Below, in pieces: positions 34,906 through 42,138 of a stretch of DNA of 64,000 bases. Position numbers and translations under genes: made by a program. Within the stretch, counting starts at the first letter, position 1; each line of letters opens with the position of its first letter. Source of the stretch: Bacillota bacterium (GTDB lineage Bacteria > Bacillota > Sulfobacillia > JAJZYS01 > JAJYTV01); the NCBI GenBank assembly GCA_021793645.1, contig JAJYSJ010000005.1:1-64000 (forward strand), read 5' to 3'. The notes under the pieces are model-generated. The model was not told the DNA's origin and did no database searches. It worked only from the letters and a program-made list of their open reading frames with translations.

Positions 34906-36413
34906 CTTTCGCTTCCCTCCCGCGATGCCGTAAGGACGTCGCCCGCGCGGCAGAGCGCCGCACCCATGTTGAGGTCCAGGCTGAGTACCGTATCCTCGTA
35001 GTGCGGCAAGCTGTCGCGCACCATCTGGTGCACGCGCCGGGTCGCCGGCGACAGGTGCTCCGGTCCCACGAAGTCGAGCGCTTGACAGGCCGCCACCAGC
35101 TCGATGCCGAGCACCTGCCAGCTCTGGCGCAGGACGTCTCGCAGCTTGAGCGCTCCGATGGAGCCCATCGACACGATGTCCTCCTGGTTGGCGGACGTGG
35201 GGATGGAGTCTACAGAGGCCGGATGGGCGAGCACCTTGTTGTGCGAGACGAGTGCTGCGGCAGTGTACTGCGCGATCATCATACCCGACGAGGTGCCCTG
35301 TGCGTTGGTCAAGAAGGGCGGCAGTCCGCTGAGCGCAGGGTTGACCATCCGTTCGATGCGGCGCTCCGAGATCGAGGCCATCTCCGCCAGTCCGATCGCC
35401 AGGTAGTCGAGGGCGACCGCCAGCGGTTCGCCATGGAAGTTGCCGCCCGAAACTACCGTGCCGTCATCGGGGAAGACGAGCGGGTTGTCCGTCGCGCTGT
35501 TGATCTCGATCTCCAGCACGCCGCGCACATGCGAGGCGACTTGGCGCGCCGCGCCGTGGACCTGTGGTATGCAGCGGATGGAGTAGGCGTCCTGCATCCT
35601 GAGCTGCCCCGGGGAAGTCGTAAGGCGACTTCCCGCGAGGAGCGTTCGCAGGTGCGCGGCTGTCTCAATGGCTCCCGGATGGGGGCGCGCCCGCACAATT
35701 TGTTCGGCGTAGGCATCGGGAATACCGCGCAGGGCCTGAGCGGTGAGGCTTGCGACGACGTCGGCCGTGTCTAGAAGGGTCTGGGACTCCAGAAGTCCGA
35801 GCGATCCGATGGACGCCATCAGCTGCGTACCATTGGTCAGCGCAAGGCCCTCCTTGGCCTGCAGCGTCATGGAACCGAGCCCGATCGCGGCCTGCGCCTG
35901 CGCGGTCGGCATGCGTGTGCCGCGCAGGCGCATCTCCCCGAGGCCTAGGAGCGGCAGTGCGAGGTGCGCAAGCGGCGCGAGGTCCCCGCTCGCTCCCACA
36001 GACCCCTGACTCGGCACCACCGGAAGGCAGTCTTCCCTGAGCCATGTCAGAAGCCGCTCGACGAGTTCGATACGTACGCCCGAGTGCCCCTTTGCGAGCG
36101 CGTTGGCGCGCAGCAGCAGCATCGCGCGGACGACATCGTCCGGCAGGATCTCGCCGACGCCAGCGGCGTGGTTCGTCAGAAGCTTCTCCTGCAGCAGTTC
36201 ACGGTCCTCAGGCGGGATCGCGATGCGGGCGAGATCGCCAAAACCCGTGGTGACTCCGTAGACCGTGCGGCCTTCGCGCAGGGCGAGTTCCACCACCGCA
36301 CGGCTCTCCTTCAATTGACGCGCCGCCTGTGCCGAAAGGCGCACCGGCTGTTCTCCGCGGGATACCGTTCCGATATCTTCCAGGGTGAGATGATGGCCGT
36401 CGATCTCGAGCAT
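34902..36413 (-). CDS. hutH: Histidine ammonia-lyase
   Basis: 503 residues from ATG 36413, six bases after GGGAGG; the open frame to 36542 has no site. First step of histidine degradation (to urocanate). The MIO prosthetic group forms from Ala-Ser-Gly in VGASGDLAPLAHLALPLLG. Other landmarks are GVTTGFG, the NGTQLMASIG segment, QDAYSIRCIPQVHGA and STDNPLVF-like NSATDNPLVFP. It heads the hut operon. The next enzyme, urocanase (hutU), is absent from the window. Confidence 0.96.
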   Translation of the reverse strand: MLEIDGHHLTLEDIGTVSRGEQPVRLSAQAARQLKESRAVVELALREGRTVYGVTTGFGDLARIAIPPEDRELLQEKLLTNHAAGVGEILPDDVVRAMLLLRANALAKGHSGVRIELVERLLTWLREDCLPVVPSQGSVGASGDLAPLAHLALPLLGLGEMRLRGTRMPTAQAQAAIGLGSMTLQAKEGLALTNGTQLMASIGSLGLLESQTLLDTADVVASLTAQALRGIPDAYAEQIVRARPHPGAIETAAHLRTLLAGSRLTTSPGQLRMQDAYSIRCIPQVHGAARQVASHVRGVLEIEINSATDNPLVFPDDGTVVSGGNFHGEPLAVALDYLAIGLAEMASISERRIERMVNPALSGLPPFLTNAQGTSSGMMIAQYTAAALVSHNKVLAHPASVDSIPTSANQEDIVSMGSIGALKLRDVLRQSWQVLGIELVAACQALDFVGPEHLSPATRRVHQMVRDSLPHYEDTVLSLDLNMGAALCRAGDVLTASREGSES

Positions 36414-36579
36414 TGCACGCCTCCCGCGATTCCCAGTGGCAGGCCGCAGCCTGCCATCTGCCTTCGTTATACCCACGCGCCCGCTGCGGTGTCCACGTCG
36501 CCTCGCTAGTCCGGCAGAGAGCCTTCCCCTCAAAAATCGCAATCAGCCCGCGCAGCTTACGTACGGAGGTGCAACGCAA

Positions 36580-36933
36580 ATGTTCATGCGACTGCTCGCG
36601 ACACTCCTTGCGGGGCTGGGCTTGACCTTGGGCGGACTCTCGCTGAACGCACATTCCACACTGCGCACCCGCGTCCAGTCGGGCGCTTCGACCCACCCCA
36701 CGGGATCAAGCGGATCCGCGAGCGCGGCCGTCCAGTCCCAGTCTGCGGCGCTGGCCAACAGCGGTGCCGGGCTCTCCCACCACGGCCAGGCACGCGTGCA
36801 GGGTGGCGTGGTGACCTCTTTGCAGCTCAGGGCAGCTGATCGCGCTGCGTTCTTGCGAGAAGGCACCGCCCCATCGCGGGCGGTGCCTTCTCCGTTGCCT
36901 TTGACAGACTCTTTGGGCCAACCCTACAATTGA
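36580..36933 (+). CDS. Small secreted Ser/Gly/Ala-rich protein
   Basis: 117 residues from ATG 36580, nine bases after GGAGGTG. A signal-peptide-like helix (LLATLLAGLGLTLGGLSL) is followed by a low-complexity Ser/Ala/Gly/His-rich chain. Odd point: the last third of the frame contains a perfect terminator-like hairpin (36857-36892) and the -35/-10 of the hisS promoter, so the true coding part may be shorter or the end decayed. No family recognised. Confidence 0.5.
   Translation: MFMRLLATLLAGLGLTLGGLSLNAHSTLRTRVQSGASTHPTGSSGSASAAVQSQSAALANSGAGLSHHGQARVQGGVVTSLQLRAADRAAFLREGTAPSRAVPSPLPLTDSLGQPYN
36857..36892 (+). terminator. Terminator-like hairpin before hisS
   Basis: Perfect 14-bp arms (36857-36870 and 36879-36892) around an eight-base loop, then CGTTGCCTTTG. 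It lies inside the 3' part of the small secreted gene and just before the hisS promoter. Confidence 0.55.
36901..36930 (+). promoter_or_regulatory. Sigma-A promoter of hisS-aspS
   Basis: TTGACA (36901-36906) and TACAAT (36925-36930) with an 18-base spacer, about 24 bases upstream of the hisS start. The leader would be under 20 bases, too short for a T-box. Confidence 0.7.
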
Positions 36934-36954
36934 GAGAACTTTCGCAAAGGACGG

Positions 36955-38229
36955 GTGGCCACCTTGGAACTGCAGCGACCGCGCGGCACGCAGGATATCC
37001 TGCCCGGCGACAGCCCCAAATGGCAGCGGGTCGAGGCCGTGGCCCATCGCGTCGCACAGTCCTTCGGCTATGCGGAAATCCGTACGCCAACGTTCGAGCA
37101 CGTCGACGTCTTCCGTCGCGGCGTCGGTGATGGGACCGACATTGTAGAAAAGGAAATGTACGAGTTCCAAGACCACGGCGGGCGCGCCCTTGTACTGCGA
37201 CCAGAGAGCACTGCGGCGGTCGCGCGCGCTCTCCTCCAAGCGTCGGCCTTCTCGGAGCTGCCGCTGCGCCTCTATTACCTGCAGCGCCACTTCCGCTACG
37301 AACGCCCCCAGTCCGGGAGACTGCGCGAGCACACGCAGTTCGGAGTAGAAGCCTACGGGGCCGCGGGCCCTCTCGCGGACGCCGAGGTCATCGCCCTGGC
37401 GCAGTCCTTTCTTGGAGCGCTTGGCCTGACGAATCTCTCCGTACGACTCAATTCGATCGGTGACGGGCAGTGCCGCCCGGCTTATCGCGCCGCCCTCCTC
37501 GCCCACCTGGAAGGCCACCGTCAAGATCTCTGCGCGGACTGCCAGCGCCGCATGGAGCGGAATCCCCTGCGCGTCCTCGACTGCAAGAACGAGGGCTGCC
37601 GCCGCGTGATCGCACAGGCGCCGCAGACCCTCGACCATCTGTGCGCAGACTGCCGCGCCCACCTCGAAGGCGTCGAAGCCGCCCTTTCGGCGCTCGGAAT
37701 CTCCTTCTCCAGGGACGCATCGATCGTACGCGGCCTTGATTACTACACGCGTACCGTGTTCGAGGTCCAGTACGAGAACCTGGGCGCACAGTCCACCGTC
37801 TGCGGCGGAGGCCGTTACGATGGCCTCGTAGATGCGCTGGGCGGCGCGCCCCAGCCCGGCGTCGGCTTCGGGCTCGGCGTCGAGCGCCTGCTTCTCACAC
37901 TGGAGGAAGAGGGCCTCCTCGAGGACCGGCCTGCGGGGACCGACGTCTTCGTCGCCTGGCTGGGCGGAGAGCTCGGGCCCGAAGCGATGCGCATCGCCCA
38001 GGCCCTCCGCGCATCGGGACTGCGCGTCGAGGAGGAGATCCTCGGTCGCAGCCTCAAGGCCCAGCTGCGGCGCGCGCAGAAGCTCCGCGCAGCGAAGGTC
38101 GTGATCCTCGGCCCGCAGGAGTTCTTGCGCGGGGTGGCGATCCTACGAGATATGACCTCCTCCCAGCAGGAGGAGGTACCGATCGAGGATTTGCCCGCGC
38201 GGGTCGGCTCCGCTGCCCCCCGGGACTGA
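36955..38229 (+). CDS. hisS: Histidine--tRNA ligase
   Basis: 424 residues from GTG 36955 with AAAGGA just upstream. Class II synthetase: RGTQDILPGDSPKW, motif 2 LRLYYLQRHFRYERPQSGR with EHTQFGVEAYG, the His-specific GLDYYTRTVFEV and motif 3 GFGLGVERLLLTLE, then an anticodon-binding domain. The insert carries four cysteines (CADCQRR, CKNEGC, CADCR) that could bind zinc. First gene of the hisS-aspS operon, as in Bacillus. Confidence 0.96.
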   Translation: MATLELQRPRGTQDILPGDSPKWQRVEAVAHRVAQSFGYAEIRTPTFEHVDVFRRGVGDGTDIVEKEMYEFQDHGGRALVLRPESTAAVARALLQASAFSELPLRLYYLQRHFRYERPQSGRLREHTQFGVEAYGAAGPLADAEVIALAQSFLGALGLTNLSVRLNSIGDGQCRPAYRAALLAHLEGHRQDLCADCQRRMERNPLRVLDCKNEGCRRVIAQAPQTLDHLCADCRAHLEGVEAALSALGISFSRDASIVRGLDYYTRTVFEVQYENLGAQSTVCGGGRYDGLVDALGGAPQPGVGFGLGVERLLLTLEEEGLLEDRPAGTDVFVAWLGGELGPEAMRIAQALRASGLRVEEEILGRSLKAQLRRAQKLRAAKVVILGPQEFLRGVAILRDMTSSQQEEVPIEDLPARVGSAAPRD

Positions 38230-38248
38230 GGAAAGGGGTCCACTACGC

Positions 38249-40009
38249 ATGCAGCGAGAATCTGCGGGATCACTGCGCTCGACCGACATCGGCCGCCGCG
38301 TACGGCTAGCCGGGTGGGTCCATCGCGTCCGCGACCATGGCGGCGTGCTCTTCTTCGACCTGCGCGACCGCTCCGGCATCTGCCAGATCGTCGTTTCTCC
38401 CACGGACGCCGCGTCAGCGGCCGCTTCCCGTCTTCGACCCGAATGGGTAATCGCAGTGGAAGGCACGGTGCGTACCCGCCAAGAGGGTGCAAAGAACGCG
38501 AAGATCGCCACAGGCGAGATCGAGGTCTCGGATGTCGCGCTTGAGGTGCTCTCCGAGTCGGACGTGCCGCCTGTGCTGCCCTCGGCAAACGACGTACCCG
38601 ACGAGGCAGTGCGCCTGCGCTACCGCTTTTTGGACCTGCGTCGCGAGGAGATGCAGAGAAACCTTGCACTGCGCCACCGCGTCCTGCAGGCGACGCGCCG
38701 ATACCTGGATGCTGCAGGCTTCTATGAACTCGAGACGCCGATGCTGACCCGATCAACGCCGGAGGGATCGCGCGACTTCCTCGTGCCAAGCCGCATGCAG
38801 CCGGGCGCCTTCTATGCGCTGCCGCAGTCGCCGCAGCTCTTTAAGCAGCTGCTGATGGTATCCGGCTTCGAGCGCTACTTCCAGATCGTGCGCTGCTTTC
38901 GGGACGAGGATCTACGGGCCGATCGGCAGCCGGAATTCACGCAGATCGATATCGAGATGTCCTTTGCGCAGCAGGAGGATGTGCTCTCGCTCGCAGAGGG
39001 TCTGACGAAGTCGCTTGTCGCCGAGGCCGGTTGGGATCTTTCCCTTCCGCTGAAGCGGCTTACCTACAAGGACGCCATGGCACGCTACGGTTCGGACAAG
39101 CCGGACCTGCGCATTCCTCTCGAAATCATCGACCTAGGGACCCTGGCGGATGCCTTCGACACCCCCTTGATCCAGGGGGCTCTCGCCGCTGGCGGCGTGC
39201 TGCGTGGGCTGCGCGCGCCCGGCGGCGCTGCGCTCTCGCGCAAGCAGTGGGACGAACTGGGGCGGGAGATCGAGCGGTTTGGCGTAAAGAGCGTCCCCTA
39301 TGTCATACGCGACGCAGACGGCTTGCGCGGTTCGCTCGCCAAGGCACTGCAGCCGCAGGCCCAAGATGCGCTGATCGGCGCGCTTGGCCTCGCGGTTGGC
39401 GACGCGGCGGCGATCCTTGCAGGAGAGGACGAGAAGGTCAGCCTTGCCCTCGGGGTCCTGCGGCTCTCGTTCGCGGACCGCTTCGCGCTGCGCAAGCCTG
39501 GCCACCGCTTCCTCTGGGTCACGGACTTCCCTTTGATGGAGTGGAGCGAGGAGGAGGGGCGCGCCGTCTCGCGCCACCACCCATTCACGCACCCGAATCC
39601 TGCGGACCTTGGCCGCCTGGAGGACGAACCCCTCGCGGTACGGGCGCAGGCCTACGACCTCGTCCTCGATGGCGTCGAAGTCGCGGGCGGGAGCATCCGT
39701 ATCCATGAGCGTTTGCTGCAGGAGCGCATCTTCAAGCTGCTCGGCCTCACCGAAGAAGAGACGCGGAACAAATTCGGCTTCCTGCTAGATGCCTTCCGCT
39801 ACGGCGCACCGCCGCATGGTGGCGTCGCCTTCGGCTTCGACCGCCTGATCATGCTGCTCGCGGGCGCGTCGAGCATCCGCGACGTGATCGCCTTCCCCAA
39901 GACCGCAAAGGGCACGGATCTTCTGACCGGAGCGCCAGCTGAAGTCGCCAAGGCGCAGCTCGAGGAGCTGCGCCTGCGCGAGATGCCACCAGAAGAAGCG
40001 AAGCGTTAG
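38249..40009 (+). CDS. aspS: Aspartate--tRNA ligase
   Basis: 586 residues, 19 bases after hisS. Bacterial-type enzyme: OB-fold anticodon domain (VRLAGWVHRVRDHGGVLFFDLRDRSG), class II core (TPMLTRSTPEGSRDFLVPSR, QSPQLFKQLLMVSGFERYFQIVRCFRDEDLRADRQPEFTQID-type motif 2 block, GVAFGFDRLIMLLAGASSIRDVIAFPKT motif 3) and the GAD insertion in the middle. It probably charges tRNA-Asp only or also tRNA-Asn; the sequence does not decide. The end overlaps the convergent holin-like gene by four bases. Confidence 0.96.
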   Translation: MQRESAGSLRSTDIGRRVRLAGWVHRVRDHGGVLFFDLRDRSGICQIVVSPTDAASAAASRLRPEWVIAVEGTVRTRQEGAKNAKIATGEIEVSDVALEVLSESDVPPVLPSANDVPDEAVRLRYRFLDLRREEMQRNLALRHRVLQATRRYLDAAGFYELETPMLTRSTPEGSRDFLVPSRMQPGAFYALPQSPQLFKQLLMVSGFERYFQIVRCFRDEDLRADRQPEFTQIDIEMSFAQQEDVLSLAEGLTKSLVAEAGWDLSLPLKRLTYKDAMARYGSDKPDLRIPLEIIDLGTLADAFDTPLIQGALAAGGVLRGLRAPGGAALSRKQWDELGREIERFGVKSVPYVIRDADGLRGSLAKALQPQAQDALIGALGLAVGDAAAILAGEDEKVSLALGVLRLSFADRFALRKPGHRFLWVTDFPLMEWSEEEGRAVSRHHPFTHPNPADLGRLEDEPLAVRAQAYDLVLDGVEVAGGSIRIHERLLQERIFKLLGLTEEETRNKFGFLLDAFRYGAPPHGGVAFGFDRLIMLLAGASSIRDVIAFPKTAKGTDLLTGAPAEVAKAQLEELRLREMPPEEAKR

Positions 40010-40338
40010 CGAATCGCGGTCGGGATGACGAGGTCGACAACGCCGATTACAAACGCCGCGAGCAGTGCGCCGATCAGCGACACATGCATATTCGGGATGA
40101 CGAACTGCACAAGCCAGATCACGACGGCGGATACCAGGAACCCGACGATTCCGCGACCGTAGGTCGAATTGTGCTTGCCCAGCATCAGTTCGATCAGGTA
40201 GCTGACCGCAGCGATCACCAGCGCTGCCAGCAGAGCTTCGCCGAAGGTGAGCCGACTGAAGCCCGGCACCACGTAGCCGATCAACATCAGTACGATGGCG
40301 GCGACGATGAAGCGCACGACCGTGCCCAAGACGCGCAT
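40006..40338 (-). CDS. Phage holin family / YvlD-like four-helix membrane protein
   Basis: 110 residues from ATG 40338, seven bases after GGAGGTG; the longer frame to 40434 is not needed. Four hydrophobic helices ([73 protein letters not shown]) match the mycobacterial-type 4TM holin superfamily, which in Bacilli is mostly chromosomal and of unknown role. Confidence 0.82.
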   Translation of the reverse strand: MRVLGTVVRFIVAAIVLMLIGYVVPGFSRLTFGEALLAALVIAAVSYLIELMLGKHNSTYGRGIVGFLVSAVVIWLVQFVIPNMHVSLIGALLAAFVIGVVDLVIPTAIR

Positions 40339-40489
40339 GCCTAGACACCTCCGATGCCTAGTGTCCGGCGCAACGGCCGCAAGTATGCGTGCGCGAGCGG
40401 ATGGCGGAGCATGCGCCGTCTGGCACGCGGTCATCCCCGTTGCAGCGATTCTTCGCGCCCGGTCGGTGGTGGCTTCGTCCGTCGCCCGG

Positions 40490-40498
40490 TGCTATACT
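40490..40498 (+). promoter_or_regulatory. Extended -10 promoter of the 6S RNA candidate
   Basis: TGCTATACT gives an extended -10 (TGn-TATACT). The -35 position is weak. Transcription would begin near 40505. Confidence 0.55.
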
Positions 40499-40504
40499 CA
40501 CGTC

Positions 40505-40689
40505 GATCACCCGACCATGTGCGACCTCCATCACGCAGTTTTGAGCCAACACCAAGACTGCGGGAGCTTGGTCTCTCGAGGCAGGACTGGCATGCCCCCT
40601 ACGCGGGGGAGCCGCAAAACCTCGAGGCCGGCACCCACCTGCGAGAGCAGGTTCAAAACGCGGCAGGTGCGGCATGGTGGGGCTTTTCG
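40505..40689 (+). ncRNA. Candidate 6S RNA (bsrA/ssrS type)
   Basis: A strong promoter and a UUCG-loop terminator frame about 185 bases with no coding frame. The ends pair: ACCATG and ACCT near 40514-40530 with AGGT and CATGGT near 40665-40679, then GTTTTGA (about 40542) with TCAAAAC (about 40652). Inside are hairpins ACCAAG/CTTGGT, CTCGAGG/CCTCGAG with CCCCC/GGGGG, and CCTGC-GAGA-GCAGG. The 3' strand GCGGCAT and 5' GAGCC echo 6S RNA from E. coli. In B. subtilis 6S-1 lies next to aspS, as here. 6S RNA binds sigma-A RNA polymerase in stationary phase. The internal branching is more than the textbook rod, so another structured RNA is possible. Confidence 0.55.
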
Positions 40690-40713
40690 GAACCTCCGCT
40701 TCGGCGGAGGTTC
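40690..40713 (+). terminator. Terminator with UUCG tetraloop
   Basis: Ten-base perfect stem (GAACCTCCGC/GCGGAGGTTC) closed by TTCG, the very stable tetraloop. It lies between the RNA gene and the threonine aldolase start at 40757. Confidence 0.75.
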
Positions 40714-40756
40714 TTCGCTTGCTTGCAGCGAAGACGATGCTTGGAGGGAATGCTCT

Positions 40757-41776
40757 TTGATCGATCTGCGCAGCGATACGGTGACGAAGCCGACCGACGA
40801 GATGCGCCGCGCGATGGCGCAGGCCGAGGTCGGAGACGATGTGTACGGCGAGGACCCGACCGTGAACCTGCTGGAGGAAGAAGCGGCCGTCTGGCTCGGC
40901 AAGGAGGCTGCGCTCTTAGTCCCGACCGGCACGATGGGCAACCAGGTGGCCGTCATGACGCACTGCCTTCCCGGGGACGAGGTGTTCGTGGAGGCCGAGG
41001 CCCATCTGTACTGGTACGAGAACGGCGGCATCGCCCGCCTCTCGCTCGCGCAGCCGCGCCAGATCCAAACTGCGGACGGACGTTTGACGCCAGAGCTCCT
41101 GGCGGCGGCGCTGCGCCCGGCGAACATCCACTACACGACTGCGCGCCTCGTGTGCGTAGAGAATACGCACAACCGGGCTGGCGGACGCGTGCAGCGGAAG
41201 GCGGACTTTGACGCGCTCGCGAGCTTTGCGCACGCTCAGGGTCTGAAGGTGCACCTCGACGGCGCCCGCCTTGCGAACGCCGCTGTCGCACAGGGTCTTT
41301 CCCTCGCGCAAGCGGCGGAAGGTGCGGACTCCGTGATGTGCTGCCTCTCCAAGGGACTGTGCGCACCAGTTGGATCGGTACTGGCTGGCACCAGGGAATA
41401 CATCGATCGGGCGCGCAAGGGGCGCAAGCTGCTCGGGGGCGGTATGCGGCAGGCAGGCGTCCTGGCGGCCGCCGGACTCATCTCGATCCGCAGCTTGGTG
41501 CCCCGGCTCGCGGAAGATCACCGCCTCGCCAAGGCCATCGCGGAGGAACTGGCGCAGCTTCCCGGAGTGGTCTGCGACCCCGCGAACGTCGAGACCAACA
41601 TGGTCATGGTCGACCTCGACCGCCCCGCCGATCCCGTGGTCCGGACGCTCGCGCACGAAGGGCTTCTTTGCGGGACGGCAGGGCCTCGCCGAATCCGACT
41701 CGTGACGCATCGGGACGTCGCGGGCGTTCACGCCGGCGAGGTTGCGAAGGCCTTCGCCGCAGCACTCAGCCAATGA
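40757..41776 (+). CDS. Low-specificity L-threonine aldolase
   Basis: 339 residues from TTG 40757, eight bases after GGAGGG; the 493-residue frame starting at 40295 runs through the RNA gene and is not credible. This PLP enzyme splits threonine or allo-threonine into glycine and acetaldehyde. Motifs are [58 protein letters not shown] and the PLP-lysine in [15 protein letters not shown]. It lies downstream of the 6S terminator and so probably has its own promoter or depends on read-through. Confidence 0.92.
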   Translation: MIDLRSDTVTKPTDEMRRAMAQAEVGDDVYGEDPTVNLLEEEAAVWLGKEAALLVPTGTMGNQVAVMTHCLPGDEVFVEAEAHLYWYENGGIARLSLAQPRQIQTADGRLTPELLAAALRPANIHYTTARLVCVENTHNRAGGRVQRKADFDALASFAHAQGLKVHLDGARLANAAVAQGLSLAQAAEGADSVMCCLSKGLCAPVGSVLAGTREYIDRARKGRKLLGGGMRQAGVLAAAGLISIRSLVPRLAEDHRLAKAIAEELAQLPGVVCDPANVETNMVMVDLDRPADPVVRTLAHEGLLCGTAGPRRIRLVTHRDVAGVHAGEVAKAFAAALSQ

Positions 41777-42138
41777 ACGAGGGACGCGGTCCTGTCCACA
41801 GCGAACGCGTCTTCCCGAGATCAGATGATTTTGAAACTACATCGCCGCCTTCGCCGAAGTCTTTCCTCACTACCGCCGTAGCGCGCGACTTTCTCACCGC
41901 GCTACGCTGAATAACATCGCGCGCAGCCCGCAGGCTCTCCGGGCCCGATCCTGAAACCCGGCCCCTTCCGCGACCTGGCGCCTTGCGCCGGGCCTTCGTC
42001 TATTTCCTGCATAAGCTGGCGAACGGCGTCGAACGAAACCGTTCCTCCGGCCCCCCTAAGTCAGAGGCTGGCTGCGAAGCAAGGAACTAGGAAGATGAGC
42101 AGCGCGTAATGCGCTTGGCTCTGCGGGAGGTTGGAAGG
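41777..42138. other. Leader region of the SLH protein gene
   Basis: I see no gene. The stretch is GC-rich with several short inverted repeats (for example GGCGCC-TT-GCGCC near 41981-41992) and could be a long structured leader, but no known riboswitch consensus is evident. The end carries GGGAGG for the gene at 42139. Confidence 0.4.

Noticed and set aside
36931-36954. T-box leader before hisS
   Set aside because: The promoter leaves under 20 bases of leader and no T-box sequence is present.
40295-40756. Long N-terminal extension of threonine aldolase
   Set aside because: It would translate through the RNA gene and its terminator; a TTG with a good site at 40757 matches the family start.
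40505-40756. Riboswitch controlling threonine aldolase
   Set aside because: No known riboswitch consensus fits, and the own promoter, end pairing and position after aspS favour a free RNA.
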